Shown here: in pieces, positions 22,600 to 33,992 of the stretch
Layout: the number at the start of each line of letters is the position of its first letter
Numbering within the stretch: position 1 is the stretch's first letter
Source of the DNA: Oidiodendron maius Zn
Taxonomy: Eukaryota > Ascomycota > Leotiomycetes > Myxotrichaceae
DNA: 64,000 nucleotides
Assembly (NCBI GenBank): GCA_000827325.1
Contig: KN832879.1
Coordinates: 124,001 to 188,000 of the forward strand
Direction of reading: 5' to 3'
Position numbers and translations under genes: made by a program
The notes under the pieces: model-generated
Databases searched by the model: none
Told to the model about the DNA's origin: nothing
Seen by the model: only the letters and a program-made list of their open reading frames with translations

Positions 22600-25500
22600 C
22601 GTGACGGTCTGGACTCGCGGACACCGTCAATGCTGACGGATCATCAGCGATGTTGAGATGCACAGTCTGCGGGGAAGCGTTGTTGCCACGCGGGTCTTCA
22701 AGGTAATTCCAAGCTCTGAATAACAGCAGGCTTAATGATCTCGTTAACTTCGGATGCTGAGTGGCCACCGAGCAATGCAGACAAACCCGAAATGCAACAA
22801 GCGACCAGTTTGGCTGAAGAAATGAAGTCTATGGAGTGAAACAAGAGCGCTGGACTTTTAACCTGACCGTTGAGTGTTCGGTAATAGGAGTCTTGAGACA
22901 AGTCGAACCAGCAGTGGCGAGGACCACGGCTTCTATTTCAGGCTTTCCAGAGAAATGCGTGGCTCACTTTGAAATCTGACGGCAACGAGATGATTGGCAA
23001 GAGACGTCTGAGATTTGACCAATCGCGAGGGACATTATGAGGTACGAGGAGGGAGGGAAGCAGCGCCAACGGGACAATACGTCCAGATTTGCCTTGAGGA
23101 GCCTGAAGGTACAAGGGACTTGTTCGAAGCAAGCGATCTTCAAATCCTACCCATGTTGGGAGCTAGACAGGCTATCGGGAGCATGCGCAATACAGATAGA
23201 GTGTACATATCCATGGTAGAAAGGCCCGGGGGGTAATTAGTGTGGAGGACAACAGTCAGGGGGTTGGCCACGAATTCATGCATGAACTTGAAAGCTGCAC
23301 AAAATGCTCCTTATATTAGGCCTCGCAATAAAGGCTTAGTTAAGAGCCTGGCTGGCGGAGAATAGGTTGAAACTCCGAGATGGAGAGTTGAAACTCTTTT
23401 AAATGCTCCGACGCCGTGCTACCGGCCGAACTGTTTTAAGCACTTGCCTGTGCGTGATCCGAACATTACATACGTCTATTGTTGCACTTCGCAGCCTGCT
23501 CTGAGGATGGGGCTGGTCGTCCCTGGTCAGGGGGACTCATGCGCGCCGCGCCGTTTTGCCCCGTGAGCATAACGGTAAAATACCTCGGAAGGTGGGCTTA
23601 TTGCCCTTCCTTTGGCCCACGAACTGGCGGTCAGAGCATGGGTACAGACACCAGCTCCCAAGGATCAGGGAAGGAGGATCTCCATGGCGTGCAGCACCTC
23701 TAGAGGGCGGCCATGAACCACACGATCTCCATGTTTTGCCGAGCATCGGTGTCAGCAAGTCCGTGGGCTGTAAATGGTGGCCTCGACAACCACGAGGGAA
23801 GGGTCATGCTGGTATATAGTTGTCCAAGGGCAAAAATTGGGCAGCTCTAGACTTTGATGCCTAAGAAATATCACAGTTGCGTTGTTCGCGACGCAAGGCT
23901 CGGATGGATGATGGAGAGCCTCGTCCGTTTGCAAGCACGGCAGTGACGGGGGCCGTCAGGTGGCCAGCACAAAGAAACAATCAAATTATCTGCTTGTCCA
24001 TTGTCCATTGACAAAACCGGGCGGGATGTCACATCTGGCGGTGACAATCCAACCAGCAGCCGTGACCGCATCTCACGAAACATGCTCCTTACGAGATCCA
24101 GCGGCAGCAACGTCATGTGCGGCTGGGGGGACATGTCATCAGGTAGCCTCAGTCACTGGAAGAGAGAGAGAGAGCATATATTACTTACATACCGTAGGGC
24201 GGTATACTCGGGGCTATGATAGGCGCCTGATGTGGCGGTGTACTCCGCAAGGAATGCCCTTTAAGACAGCTCGAAAAGCAGCCACTGGAACCAGTCAGCG
24301 GGAAATACCACTTGTCGCACGACCTCTGAGGGATGGCCCTATGGCATCGATGGGTAGACGTGGTACATTAGCCCGACCGACTGTTTGAGGACTATCGCCG
24401 AGCTGCGCTGTCAATTCCTACAACTGTCAACCGCCATTGCCTGACCATGATGCCCGTCAGCTGTGCGTGACCTGTCAGATGGCTGGGACGCGGGGTTCAG
24501 GGGGCCAGACGCCTGCCAAATGCCGTGTGGACCTCCTTCCGTTTGTTCGGCGGACAATGCTGATTGTAGCCGTGGAGCTGGCCTTGTTCGGATACGTGAA
24601 CAAGGCGTTGTTTTGGGGCGGACGCATGCCGATATACAATGCCATTGCCCATGCGTCGCCCCAGCATCTCCGTCGCCATGGGAGGCGTGGAAGGACGTCA
24701 TTTGGGTTGACAGGAGCGTCATAGTGGGAGCAGGGTTTGCCCGGATGTCTTGCTTTTTCCCTCCTTTCCCTCTAGCCTGTTCTCGTTTCTATATATTATT
24801 TTCTTTTTTCCTCCTGATATGGCGGAAGTCACTTGAGGCCAAGACGAAAACCCGTGTCGAATCCTCCTCCTCCGCCGTCCATACAGGCTCCCACCACCCG
24901 TCGGACTTTCTCCACGAGGCTGGCAGAGGGCGGCCGTCTCACGACCCTGGAATCGTTTGAGCGGTGAAGCAGAGCGTGTCGTATCGGTACGGAAACCAGA
25001 TCCGCACGCGCGACGATATCACCACACGCTCGAGAACCAGTCTGGAGGCAGGGACCCGGATTCATGCCCTATACCCGTTCCGCCCAATGGAGCATATCCG
25101 CCGGTGTTGATCTACAAACGGGACCGATGGGTGACTGGGGGGGGGGCGCGGGGCGGCATCTGGAACTTTTCGATTCCTCATCTGTCAGAAGCCTGCAAAA
25201 GATGAAACTGCACCGGATAGGCCTTGACAGTCGTCAGTCTTGGCCGGGCCGTGCGTGGTAGTGGATGCCGACTTGGGCAAGCTGTACAACGTAGGCCAGT
25301 CGAGCTAAAGATAGAAGCCTAAATAAAGCAAGCCGACACGACCACACCAGGGGGGATCTCCGTGGCCGGGGAGCGAGGCTAGATTTCCGGCGCAGCATGG
25401 GAGAGGCGGGCGTGAGTAGGGAGAGTAGCGTGGGTAGCGTGATGATCCTTTTGAGACTCTAATGGTTTTGCTGCATCGCATGGGGCCGTAGCAGTGCAGC

Positions 25501-25951
25501 TGTAAATAAATGCACGGTGGGGGCCATGTGGCTGTGATCACGATGTGGCTGGTGCGATCGTAATGACTGCCGGGATGGTGTGGCGGGAGTTTATGTCTGA
25601 GGCATCAAGTGTGGCGCGAGCTGGGATTACCTAAACCATCGATAAGACATCGAGTTAATCCGGGCTTCTGGAAATCCCGTGACCGCCAGACCCAAAACTT
25701 CCAGGGGGAGTAAGTGAGGAAGCTACGACATCGAAATCGCCATTGTTCCTCATCTGGTCCTCTGGAAAGCCCTTGGCCAAAGGATAGAGATACGACAAGC
25801 ACCACCTGAGGTCCTCCCGAGGCGGCACCAACATTCCCACGTCCAGCTTTGCATCTATCTACCCCGCCATCCGCACGTCTGTGCCTGATGTGAACCACTG
25901 GGCCTTACCCGACCTCAAAGACACATATAGAACATCTCCACCACTCAAAAT
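22600..25951. other. 3.35-kb stretch with no supportable gene
   Basis: Both strands were read. ORFs up to 165 codons occur but have no domain, no plausible splice partners and skewed composition. There is a short GA run near 24162-24175, a near-dyad gagagttgaaactctttt near 23381, and a TATA-like tatatattatt near 24790. The last part must carry the promoter of the tubulin cofactor gene. The first part belongs to the Myb gene upstream region. Confidence 0.5.
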
Positions 25952-27150
25952 ATGAGCCTCCAAACAGCAGGGGATATCCCTATCCAGATCACGTCCGAGA
26001 CAGCGGGCTCTGAGCGTCGAATCTCCCCCTCATGGACCATCGGACAGCTCAAGTCCAAGCTGGAGCTGATCACTGGCATCCCTCCTTCGTCGCAGAAGCT
26101 CGCCTTGAACTGCACCGGTCAGCAGTCGATCGCCATCGAGGCCGCCGACGAGGAGAGCACCCAGCTGGCCAGCTTCCCCCTGGTCCCCTATGCCGAGATG
26201 CATGTGAGTTTAGAAGCTTCCTTTCCCTCAAATTTGTCAAACGGTCGCTTCGAGGGCTTACCTCCCCGTTTGGAACAACATACAATGTTGGGACCCTTTT
26301 CGTTGGTTCTCAGCGAGGCTGTGTATATGCCAGACCCCGCATCTTACATCGCGTGAGCTTGTTTGATGCTTGTTGCGAGATTTGTCAAGTGATGAACCCA
26401 GCTATTGTATGCATAACCGCTTCCCTCCATGAACTGCCATGCCCAAGAGACCCCTTCACGCCACGCGAGGAGGGAGCCTAGAACTGGAGCGGGAAGAACC
26501 CAGTCGTTCTCCCAAATTGTGCAACGCACTCCTCGGTATCACAAGCCATTTCTTATCTGCCGCAACCAGAACCGATTAAGAACATTCTGAAACCGCTTCC
26601 CGCACCTAATTCGGCAATCCACATATACCCACACACTATGTTCTGATACTCGAATGTTTAGGTAACCGACACCCGGCCTCTGGGCCAGCGGCCCAACTAC
26701 ACGGACGTTTCCAAGACCGAGAAGTACGAGATGCCAGCCGAGGAGTACGAGAAAAAGACGGATAGCGTGCTCGCATGGAAGAAGGCCAACCACCTGGGCC
26801 GCTTCGACCCTGACGCCCCGTCTCACGAACAGGCCAAGCTCCAGGCGTTCGAGACGGAGATCCAGAACAAGGGAATCGAGGTGGGAAAGCGGTGCCGGGT
26901 CGGTGGCGACGATGACAGGAGGGGCAGGGTCATGTACGTCGGGAACGTCGACGAGATCCCTGGCCTGGGCGGCAAGTGGATTGGTGTGAGACTCGACGAG
27001 CCGGTAGGCAAGAATGACGGGAGTCTGAATGGGAAAGTGTATTGGGGACCGACTCCAGGAGCAAATTACGGAGTCTTCGTGAGGCCAGAGCGGGTGGAAG
27101 TCGGGAATTTTCCAGAGATTGATGACTTGGCTGACCTCGAGGAGTTTTAA
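25952..27150 (+). CDS. Tubulin-folding cofactor B (CAP-Gly protein, Alf1 type)
   Basis: Two exons (25952-26203, 26662-27150) give 246 residues. The N-terminal ubiquitin-like domain (residues 1-85) reads IPIQITSET...WTIGQLKSKLELITG. Splicing gives PYAEMH-VTDTRPLGQRPNY, a conserved stretch in cofactor B. The CAP-Gly domain (about 158-228) contains GKWIGVRLDEPVGKNDG and ANYGVFVRPE. The chain ends in the acidic LADLEEF, resembling the EEY-like tail that binds the cofactor's own CAP-Gly. It helps fold alpha-tubulin with cofactor E in the cytosol. The 458-bp intron is about nine times longer than is usual in this window. Confidence 0.93.
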
Positions 27151-27480
27151 GTGCTTCTCCTTCCGTATAGAGTTATGATTCGGATACCACTGTATTATGG
27201 TCAAGTTTGTATTCTACTGGTCTCCCAGAAGACAGAGCGGGAAGTCTTGTCGTATGAGCATCATCCCATAGAGAGCACATCCAGTAGCAATTAAAAGTAC
27301 CCTCTTTTCACTACTAGACAACATGAGCCAAGACGACATAAATCCATGGATTAACTATGGGTCTATTAAAGTAGGGTATATAAATCTCATCGCATCTTGT
27401 CTTAACCTGGCATGCACCTCTTCGACACCGATATAATCTTCCTATATCTTCATCACAAGCCAAATCTCAATTAACATCAC
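27151..27480. other. Convergent intergenic spacer
   Basis: These 330 bp between the cofactor B and DUF726 stop codons are AT-rich and look like 3' UTR sequence. No gene is seen. Confidence 0.45.
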
Positions 27481-30015
27481 TCAATACAAACCCATATCCG
27501 CCGCTGAGACCTTCTTTACCCTCTCAAACGAGCCCAGGACTTTCTGCTCCTCCCCCGCCGTGCTCTTAAAAGAATCAAACGTCGGCTCATCGGGTTCCGG
27601 CTCAGGCATGTGCTCGAGCTCGACGAGCTCGCCATCGGACTCGTTATCGATCATCTGGATTCCACCAGCTTCGGAGTCGCTGTTATCGTCGTGTTGTCTT
27701 TGTACCAGAGGTGTGCGAGATGGGCTAATTTTGGCAGTGGAATTGGGCTTGGGAGTTGGGTTTTGATTCTGACTTAGAGACGGAATTTGACTTTGATTTA
27801 GTAATGGGTTTGCCTGTTGGGACACAGAAGCATCCATCTCGATAGGATCATCCATGAGACTGGCGATTCCTGTCCTGTTGAGCATTGCAGTTGTTTCGTC
27901 TAGCTGGCCTGTGGATACCAATGTCATTTTGACCGCGGGGTTGATCGAAGACGGTGACGTTGGACTTAGAGGATCATTGTTGTATAAGTTACCACTCAGC
28001 CGGGTGCTTTCTGTTCCGGCATCTGCTCTAGTCCCTAGATTCTTTACGTCCTTAATTCCGGACGAGCTTAAAGACTGAGCAGCTCCATCCATGCTTGCAT
28101 CAAGTTCAAGAAGTTGAATCTCAGTCTGAGTTTCTTCCTCGATATGCGCATCTTCGACTTTGATCCCATCAAAACCAAGTCTCTTGAGGATCTTGCCAAT
28201 GAGGTCCGGATACCGTAGATGGCCGCTGACTTCTTTAGTCAAGTTGATATTCTCGACGCCGTCGACATCCTTAATAGCCTGAAGCCCCGCCACGCCTAGT
28301 TGGATAGTGGTAGCGCGGTATAAGAAGGCGAGAATGTAGTCGTTCTCGGAGTACACGTTGACCACTTTGCCTGAGACAACAGAGCGCATAATGCGCCAGT
28401 GGTTTGAGTTGGAAGGTACTGGCGAGCCGATGAGCACGACGGACTCAACAAGCCCAAAGGCTTTGCGTTCTGCAAGTGATTTCAGACAGGAGTAGATAAC
28501 TCGTGAGCCAAGAGAATAACCGATGAGGGTAACGGGTCGCTCGCCTTGTGCTTTGTTGATGAGGGCGTCCGCTAGAACCTCTCCGGCTTTCTCAGAGCGG
28601 TTTCGAGCTTTGTTAAAAGGATTATCTATGGCCGTGGCCATATGTAGGAGATACATTGGCCACAGAGCTGACCAGAGAGTGGCCAAGACGGTGTGTTTGA
28701 GAATTTCGATCTTGACAAAGGACCAGGCGTAGGAAGAGACCATGGTCTGAAGCGAATTACCCAGCTCCAGGAGAGCATCAACTTCATATCTTAAGGCAAA
28801 CACTTCTGAACCTTGGCCGAGGACCCGCCATGGCTTACAGGCATCCTCTTTAGATTTGAGCCAGCCGTTGATACCAATCGTGACACGAAGTCTTCGAGAT
28901 TCAACCTCTTCTTCTCTTGTACCAAATTCTCCCCATTCCTCCTTTATGGGAAGAAATTTGAAGTCGGATACCTCTTTGGCGTAATTATCCACCATGCTTC
29001 CTGTCATCTTTCCTCCATACGCACCGAATAGAGTGCCCACTAAAGCACCATTCATAGCAAAGATTCCGAGGAAACTGGCTACACCTCCTAGCCCTACCGT
29101 CCCCATGAACCCACCAATAGCGCCCGCTACAATTGGAGCTGCGATGCCTCCAGTGACACCAATAATTGCGGCACCTGCAACTGACGCCAAACCAACTTTC
29201 CACATGCGAGAGGAGGCATTTTCTTCCGCCCTCTTTTGCGTTTCCGCATCTGCTGAAAGGGTCTTAGAGGCAAGGATCAACGAGTGTGAAATTTCCGTCT
29301 CCTCAGTTACGAGAATAGAGAGGGGGAGCGCAAAGGATGAAGTTAGATGACACATCAAAACTCTCGAATGTGCCGAATAATTACCCAGACCCAGAAGGAG
29401 GAGCACCATGCAGCTAACCACAACTACGCGGTCTTCCTTCGATATTGTATGGAGACGTGTGGGGATCGGAGGGTACATATCCTGCAAGAGCAAGATATCC
29501 TTGGCTTCTTGCACCTCTCTAGCTTCGGCCGCGGCTAAGGCAGCCGACTCTTCGACCTCTGACGTCGCAGGAGTATATGGAGGTGGAGGAGGAGGTTGTT
29601 TCCTCGTCGCCATCCATTCTCGTCTTCGCTGCTCGGACCGGGCATCTTCAGGAGCATTGAGGATTTTTCCCAATCCGGTAATCACCTGATCTTGCCAATC
29701 ATCGAAGTATTTCAGAGCAGCCTTTTCCAACTCCTTCATCTTCTGGCGAGGAATGTCCTTCTCAATTCGGGCCTCAAGTCGCTGTTGGCGTTCTGCCTCA
29801 GGGTCATGGGAGGGGCTTTGATCCATCGGGCTCTTGGAAACGAACAAGGGAGCATTCCCTGCCGTGGGTATTGTTTGACTGGGATGCACGAAGGAGTACT
29901 CGATCCTTTTACGCATTTGAGAGACGATGCTACCGACGACATTATTGAGAGCACGTCGTCGTGCAGGGTTGAGGATCATTCTCAGATCCTTCGGATCCGA
30001 GCTTGAAGGTGCCAT
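27481..30015 (-). CDS. DUF726 alpha/beta-hydrolase-like membrane protein (TMCO4/Mil1 family)
   Basis: A single exon of 844 residues. The N-terminal 180 residues are charged and helical, with a proline run (PPPPPPY) near 141-147. Residues about 275-345 form a Gly/Ala-rich hydrophobic block (GAAIIGVTGGIAAPIVAGAI...) that probably spans or enters a membrane. The hydrolase core has the nucleophile elbow GYSLGS with Ser501, then VLIGSPVPSN and NVYSENDYIL. The C-terminus is acidic and low-complexity. DUF726 proteins are conserved from yeast (YFL034W/Mil1, linked to adaptin) to man. A lipase activity is suggested by fold only. Confidence 0.9.
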   Translation of the reverse strand: MAPSSSDPKDLRMILNPARRRALNNVVGSIVSQMRKRIEYSFVHPSQTIPTAGNAPLFVSKSPMDQSPSHDPEAERQQRLEARIEKDIPRQKMKELEKAALKYFDDWQDQVITGLGKILNAPEDARSEQRRREWMATRKQPPPPPPYTPATSEVEESAALAAAEAREVQEAKDILLLQDMYPPIPTRLHTISKEDRVVVVSCMVLLLLGLGNYSAHSRVLMCHLTSSFALPLSILVTEETEISHSLILASKTLSADAETQKRAEENASSRMWKVGLASVAGAAIIGVTGGIAAPIVAGAIGGFMGTVGLGGVASFLGIFAMNGALVGTLFGAYGGKMTGSMVDNYAKEVSDFKFLPIKEEWGEFGTREEEVESRRLRVTIGINGWLKSKEDACKPWRVLGQGSEVFALRYEVDALLELGNSLQTMVSSYAWSFVKIEILKHTVLATLWSALWPMYLLHMATAIDNPFNKARNRSEKAGEVLADALINKAQGERPVTLIGYSLGSRVIYSCLKSLAERKAFGLVESVVLIGSPVPSNSNHWRIMRSVVSGKVVNVYSENDYILAFLYRATTIQLGVAGLQAIKDVDGVENINLTKEVSGHLRYPDLIGKILKRLGFDGIKVEDAHIEEETQTEIQLLELDASMDGAAQSLSSSGIKDVKNLGTRADAGTESTRLSGNLYNNDPLSPTSPSSINPAVKMTLVSTGQLDETTAMLNRTGIASLMDDPIEMDASVSQQANPLLNQSQIPSLSQNQNPTPKPNSTAKISPSRTPLVQRQHDDNSDSEAGGIQMIDNESDGELVELEHMPEPEPDEPTFDSFKSTAGEEQKVLGSFERVKKVSAADMGLY

Positions 30016-31514
30016 GTCGTCGGCTTCGGTGGGGTGTCGAGGGTGTAGATTAGAGGGGCGGGGACATGATATGAAAGACAGGGTTAAATTAGAGGTGCAA
30101 AGGTTTGTTGTTGATGTGACAACAGACCTCTGAAGGTCAACGGCAATGAGGAGGTGGCATTATAGGCAAGATGGATATATGCTGGAGCCTAAAGGATCAG
30201 GCCTGGCACTCGCCCGGAAGTAGGCGCCAAGGTTGCCTAGGCCCTGACCAGGGCTTGTAATCAAGGTGGACGAGATGCCATATGAGTTTCTCGCAATAAA
30301 GGCATGGAGATCATTTTCGGAAGTCCGTTTTATGAAGCTGAAGACGGAGAGACGGAGTGGTCTCAAGTTGGGAGAGCTTTTGTAGTAGTCACGTGATATA
30401 TCTTATGGTGTGAATCATGTGACAAAGAGCATTTCCGAGTTAGGAATGGAAGGTCTCGACGTCCTGACGTTGTCCTGCTCACGCGACAACCAGCCTGCAT
30501 CGTGGGGAAGTAGAGAGAGCTAGAGAAAACTCCGAGTAAGCCGAGCAGCCAACAGAAGCGACGCAGATACGCGACGACTCGTAACAGAGGGGGCTGAGTT
30601 GCGGCCGAACGGTGAGACTTGTCCGCCTCTTCTGCGACGATCTGCCACCCGCTCACACAAGAGACAGAGAGACACAGAGAGAACCCGCCCATCCAGACCG
30701 GCCGGCCTCGCATCCGACGTGCACAGAGGGCGGTGTCGTCAATGCTGACAGGGCCATTTGGAATCAGGTCAACCACCTGTCCCCTTGCGCCAGTGCCAGA
30801 TGGGTATTGCGGTACCCCGTCCATCCCCACTGTGACCACACACAATTGTGCAGTTCTTTAGACGGGCAATCGTATACGCCAGAAAACATAAAGACGTACA
30901 ATCGTATGGGGCACGGCCTCGCCGTGGTTTAGGCCAGAAGGCGCAACGCGGACGGTCGACGGATGGGGAGGTATCCGCGCCATAAGCAGCGTATTCGTCT
31001 GAATAATCCCGCGAGTCGAAAGGGTGGAAAAGAAAACCAGGCGTCATTAGTGGTGATGGAAGGGCCGGGAATTCTTCCACTGCAGACGGACGGCAGCCCC
31101 ATCTTTGGAAGGATATAGTCATCCTGCAACCCGCGCTCTTTTTAACCTTCCTGCTGTATTGTAAGATATCTACACTGTCAGGCTAGATACAGTGCTGTAT
31201 CTCTCTCCCCCTTCCGGAATCCTTTATCTTTTCTACTCTCTCTCCCCTCGTCCGTACCGCATATAGCATCAATCCCACGCTAGGCCGCATCGGGGATTCT
31301 CGGCCCTCGCCCAAACGTCTCGGTTTCACGTCATTGCACCCGAGTTCCAGTTCTGCGCTTCACAACGACAAACCTTCTCTCCATCCACCAGACCATCCTC
31401 TTCTCCTCCCATTGATGGATATGTGAGCAGAGCGTCCTCGAGGGATCTTCTTCTCCAGATTCTCTCCTTTCAATCCCTTTCTCATCGCTCTTCCGCGAGC
31501 CCCGTAGCCCAACC
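30016..31514. promoter_or_regulatory. Divergent promoter region (DUF726 / RING protein)
   Basis: These 1.5 kb separate divergent starts. Pyrimidine-rich sequence from about 31190 to 31500 (ctctctcccccttccgg and similar) looks like the long leader of the RING gene. ORFs here are short and overlap on both strands; none is supported. Confidence 0.45.
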
Positions 31515-33187
31515 ATGGCAGCGTTATCGCTCTTGCGCCTTTTATCCGCCGCCCTCGTTGCCGCCCTCGCTGCTGGCCAGACTGTTGCGCCCTCGAACGT
31601 AACCCTCGATACCACGACAGGAATTCAACTGTTCTTGACAAACACTCCTAACCCGCCGACTCCCGGAAGTTTCGCCATCTCCCCACTCACTGGGAATGCC
31701 GGCCAAGGGCAGAGCGCGACTAACCTTGCCGTACGTCCCTCTAAATTGATATCGCCTGTGGCGCTCTGATAAAGGCTGCTAACCTACCCGTCTGCAGCAA
31801 CTCAAGGTCCAAGGGAATCTCACAGCAGTAAATGCCCAAACCCAGGGCGTGAGCACGACTGATATTGCATACATCAGTTGTGACTCTAGCAGTAGTCCGG
31901 GCTTCATTGATTCCTCGACCCTCGTGGGGAACATCGGAGATGCAGACCCCAGTGCGATTCTGCTGTACAGTCTGTTCTCCGACGGATGTAATATAAGTAA
32001 TGGAACATACGGGTATACAAGTATTTATTCCATGACTTCAAGCAACGACTCCAATACATTGTTCGGTCTTCTTCCTCAAAATACCAAACTTCCTGCCACG
32101 ATTGCACAAAGCACCTCGAGCAATGGGACAAACAACGATGGCGGTCCTGGGGGCGGGCCACCTCCGACAACTGCAGTTGCGATGAGCATTCTGTACAGCA
32201 TCACTGGGCTCATTACGCTGTTGTTCTTGATCGTCATAGCAAGCGGCGCCGTCCGAGCCCACCGGCATCCGGAGAGATATGGGCCTCGCGCTGGTGTTAC
32301 GGGTCGGCCAAGACAGAGTCGAGCAAAGGGACTTGCGAGAGCTATGCTCGAGACTTTACCAATTGTCAAGTTCGGTGATCCCGAACCTGTGAAGCCTGGC
32401 GCCACAGATATTGAATTGGAAGACGGGACATCGAGTGTACACCACCAGATGCCTGAGGTCACTGGTGCTGCTGCTACAACGGAAACAGAATCCCAAACAA
32501 AAAATCCGCCAGCTATAGTAAAGGCGGAATCTGGCAGTGAACCAGCTACGAAGGCCGCAGAGGCGGAAGGTAGCGCAGAGGCGGCTCCGAAGGATGTCGA
32601 GTTAGGATGCTCGATTTGCACAGAAGACTTCACCACTGGCGAAGACGTCCGAGTGTTACCCTGCCGCCACAAGTACCACCCTGCCTGCATCGATCCATGG
32701 CTACTGAACGTGTCTGGAACTTGTCCGTTATGGTATGACTTCCCTTCCTGCGTCATGTACTTCCCCATACTAACTGCCCACCAGCCGTCACGATCTCCGC
32801 CCCGTGCAGTCCCCAACTGCCGAAGCTGCGGAAGGCGCGGAAGGCGCGGAAGGCGACGATCTGCCACCTCCCCTGACAACCGGAGAAGGTGCAAGTGCAG
32901 AGAGCCCCATCGAAGCCACGGCTGTTGATGTCGATACAAACAACGAGGCCTCGCATCGTCATCGCTTGCGTGTATCCCGTCTCCTTGACCTTACCCGTCT
33001 GCGCACCGCCCCTCCAGAGGAACGTATCGCTGCGCTTCGGCAGCTTAGAGAACAATCGCAGCAGGAGAACGCAGAAGCCGCTGCCCCTGTGGCTGCGGAC
33101 CAGCAGAGCAGATCTGCAGGCCTATCGAGCAGGTTGAGAAACACGTTCCATATCCGGACGAGGACTCAGAATGCACCTGAGTCGTAA
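31515..33187 (+). CDS. Membrane-anchored RING-H2 ubiquitin ligase (PA-TM-RING type)
   Basis: Three exons (31515-31730, 31798-32732, 32785-33187) encode 517 residues. A signal peptide (MAALSLLRLLSAALVAALAAG) is followed by a lumenal domain with N-glycosylation sites (NGT, NDS). One membrane span follows (about 197-222, SILYSITGLITLLFLIVIAS). The cytosolic RING-H2 starts at Cys343: CSICTEDF...LPCRHKYHPACIDPWL...TCPLC. The last zinc Cys is created only by splicing the second intron. The tail is Ala/Glu-rich, with a basic segment near SHRHRLRVSRLLDLTRL. Related fungal proteins act as E3 ligases on endosome/vacuole or Golgi membranes. The substrate is unknown. Confidence 0.92.
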
Positions 33188-33992
33188 ATCCCCCCAAAAA
33201 AACTGAAGAAAACACTACATACGACAACTCAACAGGGGCTAATGGGGAAATGGGAGCACACGAACACTATCACGATCAACATGGGGAGAACTCTCTAAAT
33301 ACACTGATGGAACCGGACCGGATTGGGCTTTTTATGCATAGACGTGGTGTATTTGGGCTTCCAGGCGTTCTCGTATGGGTGGGAATCGAAATCGCGTCCA
33401 AATCAAAGCGTCGTCCTGATGCGAGGCCTGCATTTTCACGCGCATGTTTGCATGCATATGACCTACATCTCTCTCATACTCTCTTTTTCATACTTCAATT
33501 TTATTACGCACGAGGATAGAGGAATGTCCTCTCCGACAAGGAATGTACAAGTCTCTCTCCCTCAGTGAAGGGAACTTACATACTCTCATACACATACATG
33601 GCCATACAACACGGCTCGACCAATTCGCTGGTCGATTTGATAAATGAATGATGCTTGCTAATTTCCTTGGGGTTTTTACTACCGGTGTGGGTGGGGTCAG
33701 GAGTGGGGGAAGTATGGAATGGTGGGATGGGGAGAAACGGTGAAGAGGAGCATAGGTGTTTACGTGTAAGGTATATTACATGGCGCAAGAGGCGTGTCGG
33801 AGTAGAATATAAAATGAGAGCATATCGACTATAGGGTATGTGCAATACGTCATGTACTTGTGAAAATTGTCGTTAATTGTTTGCTGGGTGAAATGAATAA
33901 GTGTGGCCTATTGTGGTGGATCTAGTTGGTTCGCTTCCCCTTTTCCCATCGGCTCCTCGTCCGCCTCCGAAATTCAACGTCACCTCTTTCTT
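33188..33992. other. Convergent intergenic spacer
   Basis: These 805 bp between the RING and NRPS-like stop codons contain only short, low-content ORFs. No gene or repeat is supported. Confidence 0.45.

Noticed and set aside
24463-24960. 165-codon plus-strand ORF in the gene-free stretch
   Set aside because: Composition is irregular (Cys/Ser/Arg/Pro runs) and there is no recognisable domain or homology pattern.
22600-25951. Possible transposon or virus-derived element
   Set aside because: No terminal repeats, target duplications or replication or integration motifs could be seen by eye on either strand.
32076-32939. 287-codon minus-strand ORF
   Set aside because: Antisense to the RING-H2 gene; the RING cysteines and splice junctions on the plus strand are decisive.
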